A stretch of 40,701 nt of DNA from assembly GCA_023408815.1 (NCBI GenBank), contig JAEYJO010000060.1, positions 1 through 40,701 of the forward strand, read 5' to 3'. This document shows, piece by piece, positions 24,489 to 32,803 of this stretch. The notes under the pieces were generated by a model that did no database searches, was not told where the DNA came from, and was given only the letters and a program-made list of their open reading frames with translations. How positions within the stretch are numbered: position 1 is the stretch's first letter; each line of letters begins with the position of its first letter. Source of the stretch: Bacillota bacterium (lineage in GTDB: Bacteria > Bacillota > Clostridia > Lachnospirales > Lachnospiraceae). The translations under genes were made by a program, and so were the position numbers.

Positions 24489-25154
24489 TTACTCAAGCTC
24501 TACCCAGCCTTCCATCGAATCGAAGCTGTACTCCAGATTTATCGTTACTTCTTTATTCTGGTAACCGTCAAATCCTATATCCGCAGATTCTATAATGTTT
24601 CCGTCAACATCGAGCGCTTCCAGATGCCATACGGTTTCTTCTCCCGTCATATAGATATTAACAATACTGAGAACGCCGAATCCTCCCAATCCCCCGATAT
24701 CCTCCGCCAGATTTATCTTTTCAGACTCTTCGGAAGTTCTATACAGATAGATTTCTTCCAAGTCCACGCCGGTATTGTTTCTAATCGTTACCGAAATGCT
24801 GGCCGCATCGTCTGCCGGTTCTATTTCCCCCATTTGTTCGATAGATTCCAAAATACCATCGTACATAACGATATTCGCCTGCAGCTTCTCAATAGTCGCA
24901 TCCAGCTCCTCCTCCGACATTTGTTCCACATCCTGCTGCCCGATGAGATTGATTTGCTCCGCCATGCCATCCAGCTCTCCGTCCAGGGAGTCGTCCTCCA
25001 CATCGGCATACGCTTCAATCACTTCATTATGCCTGTTTACCAGCTCGGTGTACACACTCCTCGCTTCTTCAATTTTCTCCGCAGGAGGTCCTCCGCAGCC
25101 TGCCAGCAGCAACGCAGCAAGGCATAAGCCTAATGCTTTTCCATACTTTATCAT
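24489..25154 (-). CDS. Lipoprotein of unknown function
   Basis: A 221-aa exported lipoprotein: signal sequence with lipobox LLAGC (cysteine 20). An acidic, probably coiled-coil helical segment follows (about 25-110, EEARSVYTELVNRHNEVIEAY and QMSEEELDATIEKLQ). The C-terminal beta-rich domain (about 118-221) with ISVTIRNNTGVDLEEIYLY resembles small extracellular beta-sandwich modules. No catalytic motif is visible. ATG 25154 lies 13 nt after the stop of the ANT-GNAT gene, and its AAAGGGAG ribosome site overlaps that gene's stop, so the two are one operon. I do not recognise a family. Confidence 0.7.
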   Translation of the reverse strand: MIKYGKALGLCLAALLLAGCGGPPAEKIEEARSVYTELVNRHNEVIEAYADVEDDSLDGELDGMAEQINLIGQQDVEQMSEEELDATIEKLQANIVMYDGILESIEQMGEIEPADDAASISVTIRNNTGVDLEEIYLYRTSEESEKINLAEDIGGLGGFGVLSIVNIYMTGEETVWHLEALDVDGNIIESADIGFDGYQNKEVTINLEYSFDSMEGWVELE

Positions 25155-25167
25155 TTATAGCTCCCTT

Positions 25168-26496
25168 TCATTCTTTCTGCCATATCATTTCGAATTCAGT
25201 GCATCCCGCTATGTCCGGTTTTATGTCATCCGTTCGTGCCCCCGCATATTTCTTGTTTATCTGAAAGCCTTCCCTCATGTAAAAATTAACGGCCTTTTTG
25301 TTCTTACAATATACATGAAGGTTTATTCTGAAATATTTCGACTTGCATATATCCATAAGAGCCTTTCCCACGCCCTTCGAACGCATCGAACGTTTCACGA
25401 AGATGCCTTCGAGATAGCCCTTGTTTATCCCTGCAAAGCCATGAATACCCTCATGATCTTCATAAACGTAAGCCTCAGACTCGTATAGCTGATTTTTAAC
25501 CGCTTCATAATTGCCCAGCCAGTAGTCCTCAGAAATGAAGTCATGGGCTTCGATATTGGCCTCCAGCCATATCCGGGCAATCTCCTCCACGTCACTTTCT
25601 TTCATCCTCCGCACCATCAATATTTCCCTGGCATCCCCGGGAAGTTCATAGGTGCAGTCCAAGAACAGTCTGCTGTTGTGCGCTTCCTTTTCATTATAGG
25701 AATACCCCAGCCCACGTCCGACCTCCCTGGCCAGAGCATCAAAAAAGTCACACATTTCAAATAGCGACTGCCATACGGCTTCCGGATTCCCCGCCGGATA
25801 CATGAGCAGTATCCGTTCCATTTTATCCTGAGATAAGAACCTGTAAAGATACTTTCCCGATTTTCCTATACTGCTGGAAAAATAAGTATGTATGCCTACA
25901 TACCACGAAAGCATTTTGATGAATTCCGGCCTGACATGGAAATTCAGCATATCCATAGCATAGGTTATCTCCCCACGCCATAGACCCTTTCCCATATTGT
26001 TAAGCAACCACCAGAATTCGTTGCAGCTACATAAGTATTCTTCCTCTGTGGGCTTTTTTACCCAGTGATCCTCATCGGTAGAAGGAGGAATCTGTGGAAA
26101 TGACTTATCCTTATCCAGAAGAACGATACACAGCCTATCCTGCTCCATATCCTTTATACTGCATTCCAGGGTCAGAAGGTGAAGGTCTAAGCGGTTGCCG
26201 TCGGCAAGCTGCATCAGATACCCATAACAATTCCCGAAGTCGCACTCATGTCCTAATATACCGCTCATCTTCTCCGGAAATTGCATGTACAGCCGCTCCC
26301 CGAACACATCGATCCAGCTTTCCTCTTCAATAAAAGATTTCGTCTCCGTTACCACATATACGATGTCGTAATCCTGAAATATATCTTTCGGCGCATTCTT
26401 GTTGGTTCTGGAGCCGTTCATATACACTCCCCGGATGCGTTCGTCTCTTTCTGCCGTTCCAATTATAAGCTCCATCATTTCTTTTTCACTTCTCAT
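25168..26496 (-). CDS. Aminoglycoside 6-adenylyltransferase (ANT(6)-like) fused to a GNAT acetyltransferase
   Basis: 442 aa from ATG 26496 (GGGGGAAG upstream; the frame runs to 26667 without a ribosome site). Residues 1-290 match the AadE/ANT(6) family: the nucleotidyltransferase motif GSRTNKNAPKDIFQDYDIV (28-46) and the later block PEFIKMLSWYVG. Family enzymes adenylate streptomycin at O-6. Residues about 293-442 are a GNAT domain, with acetyl-CoA loop RSKGVGKAL and NKKAVNFYMREGF, closest in style to YjaB/RimI. Each half is complete. Whether either acts on an aminoglycoside cannot be told; chromosomal AadE-like proteins are often of unknown substrate. Downstream lipoprotein is co-transcribed. 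Confidence 0.85.
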   Translation of the reverse strand: MRSEKEMMELIIGTAERDERIRGVYMNGSRTNKNAPKDIFQDYDIVYVVTETKSFIEEESWIDVFGERLYMQFPEKMSGILGHECDFGNCYGYLMQLADGNRLDLHLLTLECSIKDMEQDRLCIVLLDKDKSFPQIPPSTDEDHWVKKPTEEEYLCSCNEFWWLLNNMGKGLWRGEITYAMDMLNFHVRPEFIKMLSWYVGIHTYFSSSIGKSGKYLYRFLSQDKMERILLMYPAGNPEAVWQSLFEMCDFFDALAREVGRGLGYSYNEKEAHNSRLFLDCTYELPGDAREILMVRRMKESDVEEIARIWLEANIEAHDFISEDYWLGNYEAVKNQLYESEAYVYEDHEGIHGFAGINKGYLEGIFVKRSMRSKGVGKALMDICKSKYFRINLHVYCKNKKAVNFYMREGFQINKKYAGARTDDIKPDIAGCTEFEMIWQKE

Positions 26497-26550
26497 GAAT
26501 ATCTTCCCCCAATACTTCTGCAATTGCGTTCTTGTCTTCCGAGACCACCT

Positions 26551-26606
26551 TACCATCGTTTGGCAATTTCTTATCCGACCGTGCATGACCTTGTCAAACG
26601 ATGGTA
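26551..26606. repeat. 15-bp inverted repeat upstream of the ANT-GNAT gene
   Basis: TACCATCGTTTGGCA (26551-26565) and TGTCAAACGATGGTA (26592-26606), one mismatch, 26 nt apart. The second arm contains, on the minus strand, CATCGTTTGACAAGG, whose TTGACA can serve as a -35 box. The same 15 nt recur at 40490-40504 upstream of another minus-strand gene. Confidence 0.65.
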
Positions 26607-26692
26607 CTTTTATTATAACAACAAATGCAGAATAAACAAACAGTATTCTGTCAAAAGGACCCGGCAAAATGCACAGGTCCTTTGATGAATAA

Positions 26693-28477
26693 CTAATATT
26701 TAATAAAATAACTTACACTGCCCTCCAGTCTTTCCACCACATCATTTACCTCCTGCAAGGCTCTCACGATCTGCCCCATGTTCTCCGACAACTCAGAAGT
26801 ATCCTCTGCAACACCGGTAATCTCCTGTGTGCTTTCTCCAACTGTAGTATTAATCCCCTCGTTTGCTTTGTTTATCTTTTTAACTAAATAAAGCAGCTCT
26901 GACATACAAGTCTTGAAGTCTTCCATAATGCCATCCATTTCTTCTGCTGCTTCAAAATATTCTTTTCCGGTTCTTTCTAATGTTTCATAATCTTCTAATA
27001 CGCTTTTATGTATGAAGGACAGTATCTCCTGTGTATCATTGGCCAGATCTTCCACATGTCCTACCACTTCGCCGCTGATATTCTGAATATAATTTGCTGT
27101 ATTTCTGGAATTATCAGCCAATGCTCTTATTTCATCAGCCACTACCGCAAATCCTCTGCCTGCTTCACCGGCTCTTGCCGCTTCAATAGAAGCGTTTAAT
27201 GCGAGTAAATTAGTCTTGCTCGCAATCCCCAATATTTCTTCCGTCAATTCCGTAATTTTATAAATTTGCTTACTATTTTCCACCGAATCGCTCACTGAGG
27301 TATCAATTGACGCAATTATGTTAACCGCTTTTGCTTTGCTGTTTACCGCTCTTTGCTCTACTTCATGTGCTATTACTTTAACATCTTTCGCGTAATCGCT
27401 CCCCCTGGCCGCTTTTTCCACTGCTTGAACAACGGAATTTTCCATATTCAGGGTATCTTCATTCAGCATAGTAATCGTTGCGGATACCTCTTCCATTCCA
27501 GCCGCAAGTTCCTGCATCGTCGCCGAAATATTATCAGCTTTCTCATTCGCATTTCCTACATTCTTTTCTACAACTTTTCCTTGTATTCCTAATTCGCTGC
27601 AGGATAAGATCATACTCGATATAATATTTTGTACCAATCCCAGAAAATCATTAATTCCTGACGAAAATCTTCCTATTTCATCTCTTGACTTAACCTCGAT
27701 TCTCTGCGTTAAATCTCCCTCTTTTTCTTTTATCCCATTTACGATCCTATCGATTTGTTTTGTAGAGTTTTTAACAGGTCTTACTACAGTAAGGCTTATC
27801 ACTATAATACTTACCGCAATGGAAATTGCAAAAAAGGCAAATGATCCAAATGCAATGTATGGTACCGTTTCGAATATATCCGCTATCGATGCCTGCTCTC
27901 TTTCCATTTCCCCGTTTGTATATTCAATAATTGAATCTATATATCCTTCAATATTTGCATCAAACATAGATAAATTGGAAGTCGCGGATACCTCTGCCTG
28001 TTGTTTATTCACCTTACTTGTATTCAGCAGGCTTTCTACCGTTTTTTTATACCGGGCATAATCTGCAGCAAATTTATCAAAGTCCTCACGTCTGGCATCG
28101 TCTTCGCCCAAAAGAGAATCAAAAGCCTTTGTTTTCACATCTAATTCAGCAATTCTTTCATTAATCCCTTCTCCTATACGATCCATATCCCCTTCTCTGT
28201 CCGTTAGAACATGAATTAAGACTTGTCCGTTAATGTAAGAAAAGTCTCTGGATATTTCAGAAATAGCCTCAACCTCAACTACTTGCTTATTGATGATCTT
28301 TTCATTTGCGTCGCTTATTTTTTGTAAAGATGATACCATGAACCAGATAACTGCCATGGCTACCAGTGATATTAATAATATTTGAATATATATCTTAGTT
28401 CCTATACTGCTCTTTAATTTTGCATTCTTAGGTGCATTTCCATTATCTTTTTGCTTTTTTTCCCGTTTTACACTCAT
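26693..28477 (-). CDS. Methyl-accepting chemotaxis protein
   Basis: A 594-aa transmembrane chemoreceptor. TM1 lies at about 30-53 and TM2 at about 206-232, enclosing a roughly 150-residue helical sensor of the 4HB type. A HAMP domain follows (about 232-290), then the cytoplasmic signalling hairpin with the conserved tip KTNLLALNASIEAARAGE and AVVADEIRALADNS. Its ligand is unknown. It is the last gene after the sugar transporter, but a terminator at 28529-28558 separates them, so it has its own start region. It implies flagellar motility in this organism; no other che or flagellar gene is in the window. Confidence 0.93.
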   Translation of the reverse strand: MSVKREKKQKDNGNAPKNAKLKSSIGTKIYIQILLISLVAMAVIWFMVSSLQKISDANEKIINKQVVEVEAISEISRDFSYINGQVLIHVLTDREGDMDRIGEGINERIAELDVKTKAFDSLLGEDDARREDFDKFAADYARYKKTVESLLNTSKVNKQQAEVSATSNLSMFDANIEGYIDSIIEYTNGEMEREQASIADIFETVPYIAFGSFAFFAISIAVSIIVISLTVVRPVKNSTKQIDRIVNGIKEKEGDLTQRIEVKSRDEIGRFSSGINDFLGLVQNIISSMILSCSELGIQGKVVEKNVGNANEKADNISATMQELAAGMEEVSATITMLNEDTLNMENSVVQAVEKAARGSDYAKDVKVIAHEVEQRAVNSKAKAVNIIASIDTSVSDSVENSKQIYKITELTEEILGIASKTNLLALNASIEAARAGEAGRGFAVVADEIRALADNSRNTANYIQNISGEVVGHVEDLANDTQEILSFIHKSVLEDYETLERTGKEYFEAAEEMDGIMEDFKTCMSELLYLVKKINKANEGINTTVGESTQEITGVAEDTSELSENMGQIVRALQEVNDVVERLEGSVSYFIKY

Positions 28478-28528
28478 AGCCTTTTGTTCCCTCCCTAATC
28501 ATACCAACAGTTTTTCTAACTACAGAAA

Positions 28529-28558
28529 GTTCCAACGCACTAAAAAGCACGTCGGAAC
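28529..28558 (-). terminator. Terminator after mmsB
   Basis: The minus-strand RNA pairs GUUCCGACGUGC with GUGCGUUGGAAC over 12 positions using G-U wobbles, 6-nt loop, then a moderately U-rich tail. The wobbles pair only on the minus strand, which fixes the direction. Confidence 0.65.
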
Positions 28559-28583
28559 CTTTCCTGATTAGATATTAGAAAAA

Positions 28584-29771
28584 TTAACTATTGGAAATTA
28601 ATTTTCCGCCTCGTTTAGATACAACATCAAATATAACTGCTGCCAAAAGAACCAAACCTTTTACTACCTTCTGAATGTTCTGGTCAACTCCCATAATACT
28701 CATTCCAAGGTTGATAACACCCATAAGAGCCGCACCGACAATAACGCCGGGAATCGTTCCTGTTCCGCCATAAGCAGATGCACCGCCGATAAAGCAGGAA
28801 CCGATAGCGTCCATTTCATAGTTTGTTCCGTAAGTAGGCTGAGCTGATGTCATACGCGCAATCGTGAGCATTCCGGCTAAAGCTGCTAAAAATCCCATAT
28901 TTAAATATGCAAGGAAATACACCTTATTCGTGTTGATACCGGAAAGCTTCGTTGCTTTTTCGTTACCTCCTACCGCATAAAAATAACGTCCAACGGTAGT
29001 ATTCGATGTGATATAACCGTATATAAGAACTACGATCATTACCCAGATAAGTGCTGTAGGAATACCTCTATATTGAGAAAGTCTTATTGTAAATGCGAGT
29101 ATTACCGCACAAATCAGGACCATCTTGATTAAACTGGACGCCAATTTGTCCGTCCCATAACCCTTTTTGGATCTTACTATCCTATTTTTCAATTGAATCG
29201 TAATATAAATTACACATGCAATGATACCTGCTATCATACACGTTACATTGAAACCTTCTACACCAAATATGTCCGGAACATAGCAGTTAGCACCGCCGCC
29301 GAAAAGCTTAATGAACGCCTCCGACTTAAGAGATACTGTCATGCCGTCGAGCACTACGTTAGAAAGCCCTCGAAATACGAGCATACCTGCCAGCGTCGTA
29401 ATGAAGGGCGGGATGCGCACGAAAGCGATCCAGAATCCCTGCCATGCACCGATCAAGAGTCCTGCCAGTATCATTGCAATAATTGCCAGATATGGATTTA
29501 ATCCTACGTTTTCCATTAGAACGGCGCCGATCGCACCTACAAAGCATACTACGGAACCTACGGAAAGGTCGATATTTCCTCCGGTCAAAATACATAGCAG
29601 CATACCGGATGCCAGTACAAATACATAAGCATTCTGTGAAATTAAGTTACTGACATTTTGGGGAAGAAGAATCTTACCGCCGGTTCCCCATGTGAAAAAG
29701 GCCGTTACAAGAACGAGAACAATAATCATTGTATATTTTTTAACGCCTTCCATCAATCTTACTCTATCCAT
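28584..29771 (-). CDS. mmsB: Sugar ABC transporter permease (MmsB/GguB/XylH type)
   Basis: A 395-aa integral membrane protein of the BPD_transp_2 family with about 10 hydrophobic segments. Family signatures are LTGGNIDLSVGSVV (62-75), the cytoplasmic coupling region, and AIGSCFIGGASAYGGTGTIPGV near 320-341. It forms the channel through which sugar from the lipoprotein binding protein passes. It starts 3 nt after the mmsA stop with AAAGGAG upstream. Homologues of the ChvE-GguAB/Mms class take up aldohexoses and pentoses such as galactose, arabinose, xylose or glucose; the exact sugar is not visible. Confidence 0.92.
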   Translation of the reverse strand: MDRVRLMEGVKKYTMIIVLVLVTAFFTWGTGGKILLPQNVSNLISQNAYVFVLASGMLLCILTGGNIDLSVGSVVCFVGAIGAVLMENVGLNPYLAIIAMILAGLLIGAWQGFWIAFVRIPPFITTLAGMLVFRGLSNVVLDGMTVSLKSEAFIKLFGGGANCYVPDIFGVEGFNVTCMIAGIIACVIYITIQLKNRIVRSKKGYGTDKLASSLIKMVLICAVILAFTIRLSQYRGIPTALIWVMIVVLIYGYITSNTTVGRYFYAVGGNEKATKLSGINTNKVYFLAYLNMGFLAALAGMLTIARMTSAQPTYGTNYEMDAIGSCFIGGASAYGGTGTIPGVIVGAALMGVINLGMSIMGVDQNIQKVVKGLVLLAAVIFDVVSKRGGKLISNS

Positions 29772-29774
29772 AAT

Positions 29775-31316
29775 TTACGCTCCTTTATTACTAACCTTCA
29801 ATATGTGTGACATAATCAGTTCTTGTGAAGCTTCTTCCGCCGCAAGCTCTCCAACCATTCTTCCTTCATTCATGACATAGATACGGTCACACATCCCAAG
29901 AACCTCCGGAAGCTCCGATGAAATCATGATAACTGACTTTCCCTCTGATACCAGTTGATTGATGATGCAGTAAATTTCATATTTAGCTCCAACATCAATA
30001 CCTCTTGTAGGTTCATCCAGTATTAAAACATCGGGATTCGCAAACATCCATTTTGCCAGCAGTACCTTTTGCTGATTGCCGCCGCTTAAGTTTCCTACAT
30101 TTTGTTCCACCGAAGGGCACTTGGTTTTCAGTTTGTCTTTGTATTCCACTGCCACCGCATATTCCTTATCTTTACTAATAACCGTATAGCTGCTCACCCC
30201 TCCCAAATTGGCCAATGTAGTATTGATCTTAATGGGATTGCTAAGTATAAGTCCGTTGCCTTTCCTGTCTTCTGTTACGTAAGCTAATTTATTATCGATC
30301 GCATCCTTTACGGAATTAAGGTTCACTTCTTTTCCGTTTATCTTGATTTGTCCGGATATGTTGCTTCCATAACTTTTACCGAAAATACTCATTGCGAGCT
30401 CAGTTCTCCCCGCTCCCATAAGTCCGGCGATTCCTACTACTTCACCTTTTCTTATATTTATGCTGACATTGTCAACGACTTTCCTTTCGGAGTAAAGGGG
30501 ATGGTAGACCGTCCAGTCATTTACCTCCATCTTCATTTCACCGATTTCTTTTTCTTCACGCTTAGGGAAACGATTCGTCAAATCGCGTCCGACCATTCCT
30601 TTTATGATACGGTCTTCCGAAATGTTATCCACCGCTTTATCGAGAGTCTCGATGGTAGCGCCATCTCTGATAACCGTAATTTTATCCGCAACATAAGCGA
30701 TCTCATTTAATTTATGAGAGATAATAATGGAAGTCATTCCCTGCTTTTTAAATTTAAGCAATAAGTCGAGAAGAGCCTTGGAATCTGACTCATTTAAGGA
30801 TGCTGTCGGCTCATCCAGTATAAGCAGCTTTGCATCTTTGGCAAGAGCTTTGGCAATTTCCACCAGCTGCTGCTTGCCAACACCTATATCTTTAATCAGC
30901 GTTCTGGATGATTCTTTTAATCCGACTGTTTTCAAAAGCTCATCCGCACGTCCATACGTTTCATTCCAGTTTAATGCGTATTTATGTCCCCTCTCATTTC
31001 CCAGAAACATATTTTCACCAATTGTCATATAAGGAACCAGAGCCAGCTCTTGATGTATAATAACAATTCCTTTTTCTTCACTGTCTCTAATTTTAGTAAA
31101 TTTGCATACTTCACCATCATAAACAATATCACCTTCATATGTACCATAAGCATAGATTCCGCTGAGTACATTCATCAAAGTAGACTTTCCGGCACCGTTC
31201 TCGCCTACAAGAGCATGGATTTCTCCTTCTTCTACCTGCAGGTTAACATCATCCAGTGCTTTTACTCCGGGAAATGTCTTAGTGATATTTTTCATTTCCA
31301 ATAATATTTTTGCCAA
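29775..31316 (-). CDS. mmsA: Sugar ABC transporter dual ATPase (MmsA/GguA type)
   Basis: About 513 aa with two ABC domains. The first has Walker A GENGAGKST (about 37-45), signature around GVGKQQLVEIAKAL and Walker B LLILDEPTAS. The second has a degenerate Walker A (GLMGAGRTE), NLSGGNQQKVLLAKW and VLILDEPTRG. This is the usual asymmetry of carbohydrate-type dual ATPases. The likely start is TTG at 31316, nine bases from GGGAGG; it gives MAKILLEMKNITKTFPG, in register with homologues. A TTG at 31322 is too close to the ribosome site and the first ATG (31295) would cut into the domain. Confidence 0.92.
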   Translation of the reverse strand: MAKILLEMKNITKTFPGVKALDDVNLQVEEGEIHALVGENGAGKSTLMNVLSGIYAYGTYEGDIVYDGEVCKFTKIRDSEEKGIVIIHQELALVPYMTIGENMFLGNERGHKYALNWNETYGRADELLKTVGLKESSRTLIKDIGVGKQQLVEIAKALAKDAKLLILDEPTASLNESDSKALLDLLLKFKKQGMTSIIISHKLNEIAYVADKITVIRDGATIETLDKAVDNISEDRIIKGMVGRDLTNRFPKREEKEIGEMKMEVNDWTVYHPLYSERKVVDNVSINIRKGEVVGIAGLMGAGRTELAMSIFGKSYGSNISGQIKINGKEVNLNSVKDAIDNKLAYVTEDRKGNGLILSNPIKINTTLANLGGVSSYTVISKDKEYAVAVEYKDKLKTKCPSVEQNVGNLSGGNQQKVLLAKWMFANPDVLILDEPTRGIDVGAKYEIYCIINQLVSEGKSVIMISSELPEVLGMCDRIYVMNEGRMVGELAAEEASQELIMSHILKVSNKGA

Positions 31317-31357
31317 TTTCAAGTTCCTCCCAATATCTAATCAACCATTTCACCTAA

Positions 31358-31385
31358 GAATGCAGGCGGATGTCCGCCTGCATTC
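31358..31385 (-). other. Perfect stem-loop between chvE and mmsA
   Basis: GAATGCAGGCGGA/TCCGCCTGCATTC, 13 perfect base pairs with TG between the arms and no U-run after it. Typical of the hairpins that follow binding-protein genes and protect the upstream mRNA or limit read-through, giving more binding protein than ATPase and permease. Confidence 0.75.
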
Positions 31386-31434
31386 AGTTGTATTACTTTA
31401 TGACGCAAGTCATATTAAATACTTGTCAGTTCAT

Positions 31435-32601
31435 TTACTGTAAATCAGACTCTTTGTAGTAACCGGAATCAATCAACAATTCTTTGTAATTATTGATGTC
31501 TGCAAATACGGGCTCGCAAAGGTAAGAAGGAATGATACCTGTACCGTTGTCATAGCTTTCCGTATCGTTTACCGGTGCCTCGCCGCCTTTCATAACAGCG
31601 TCAACCATCTGAACTACCTGTGTTGCTAATGTACGGGTATCTTTGAAGATTGACATAGACTGCTTGCCGTCGATCATGTTTTTAACGTTTGCGATATCGC
31701 AGTCCTGACCCGTAATAATCGGCCATTCTCCGGTATAAGCTGCTGCCAGAGAGTTCTCAACGCCAAGTGCTGTGGAGTCATTAGAGCAAAGAACTGCATC
31801 TAATTTCGTTCCATCTGCATAGTAAGAAGCGATGATAGCGTCCATTCTGGACTGTGCTGTTTCTGTTGACCAGTTAGCTGTCGCAACTTTTTCAAAAGCT
31901 ACAGAGCCGGATTTTACAACCAATTTGCCTTCATCGATGTACGGCTGAAGAACATCCATTGCGCCGCCATAGAAGAATCTTGCATTGTTGTCACCAGGGT
32001 CACCCGTAAAGATTTCAATATTGAAAGGTCCTGCTGCATTGTCGAGATCAAGCGTATCTCTGATGTATTCTCCCTGCTTTGTACCTACCATGTAGTTATC
32101 AAATGTAGCATAATAAGTAACAGCATCCGAATTCATGATCAAACGGTCATATGCAATTACCGGAATTGCTGCATCTTTTGCCTGAGCGAGAACAGTTCCT
32201 AAAGAGTCACCGTCGATGGAAGCGATTACTAAGAGCTGGCATCCATTGGAAATCATATTCTCAATCTGAGATACCTGCGTAGTAATATCATTGCTTGCAT
32301 ACTGAAGGTCAACTTCATATCCGGCTTCCTTCAACTGTGCTTCCATATTGGAACCATCCTGGTTCCAACGCTGTAAATCTTTTGTCGGCATTGCTACACC
32401 GATTAATCCGCCGCCAGCAGCATCTGTTTCTGCCGGAGCTTCCGCTGCTTCTTCTGCAGGAGCTTCTTCTGCTGCAGGAGCCTCAGTTGTCGTTTCTGCC
32501 GGAGCCTCTGTGGTCGCTGCCGTATTGGAGCTTCCGCATCCAACAAGCAGTGTCGCTGCCATCGCTACGCTGAGCAATGCACTTATTACTTTTTTCTTCA
32601 T
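31435..32601 (-). CDS. chvE: Sugar-binding lipoprotein of the ABC transporter (ChvE/XylF type)
   Basis: A 388-aa lipoprotein. The signal sequence ends in the lipobox LLVGC (Cys 22), then a low-complexity Ala/Glu/Thr linker of about 45 residues leads to a Peripla_BP_4 sugar-binding fold (about 70-385). Recognisable elements are IGVAMPTKDLQRWNQDG, AYDRLIMNSDAVTYYATFDN and VLCSNDSTALGVENSL. ATG 32601 is chosen for AGGGAGG upstream and the lipoprotein signal; the longer frame to 32667 has neither. First gene of the transporter operon, starting after the terminator at 32728-32772, so it is expressed separately from the sensor genes that probably control it. Confidence 0.93.
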   Translation of the reverse strand: MKKKVISALLSVAMAATLLVGCGSSNTAATTEAPAETTTEAPAAEEAPAEEAAEAPAETDAAGGGLIGVAMPTKDLQRWNQDGSNMEAQLKEAGYEVDLQYASNDITTQVSQIENMISNGCQLLVIASIDGDSLGTVLAQAKDAAIPVIAYDRLIMNSDAVTYYATFDNYMVGTKQGEYIRDTLDLDNAAGPFNIEIFTGDPGDNNARFFYGGAMDVLQPYIDEGKLVVKSGSVAFEKVATANWSTETAQSRMDAIIASYYADGTKLDAVLCSNDSTALGVENSLAAAYTGEWPIITGQDCDIANVKNMIDGKQSMSIFKDTRTLATQVVQMVDAVMKGGEAPVNDTESYDNGTGIIPSYLCEPVFADINNYKELLIDSGYYKESDLQ

Positions 32602-32727
32602 TCTTGCAAATCCTCCCTTAAATTTGTTGTTAACAACTACTTCCTTGTTACAAATCGAATATATCATAATAAAAATAGGATTTGCTTGTATTCTTCTTCA
32701 AATTTTTAATATTTTATTAAATAAAAA
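32602..32727 (-). promoter_or_regulatory. Promoter region of the chvE-mmsA-mmsB operon
   Basis: On the minus strand there is a TATGAT-like -10 near 32665, without a good -35, and a palindrome GTTGTTAACAAC near 32625-32636 in the leader. A weak -35 fits activation by the AraC-type response regulator encoded upstream; that link is inference. Confidence 0.45.
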
Positions 32728-32772
32728 GAAGGAGATGCTAGCATTTTTTTGTGCTATTCGTCCATCTCCTTC
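32728..32772 (-). terminator. Terminator after the second binding-protein gene
   Basis: Arms GAAGGAGATG/CATCTCCTTC (32728-32737/32763-32772) with an inner TAGCA/TGCTA, followed on the minus strand by TTTTTATTTAA. It separates the sensor operon from chvE-mmsAB. Confidence 0.85.
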
Positions 32773-32803
32773 AAAATATTCCTATTCCTTTTTGTCATAT
32801 TTA

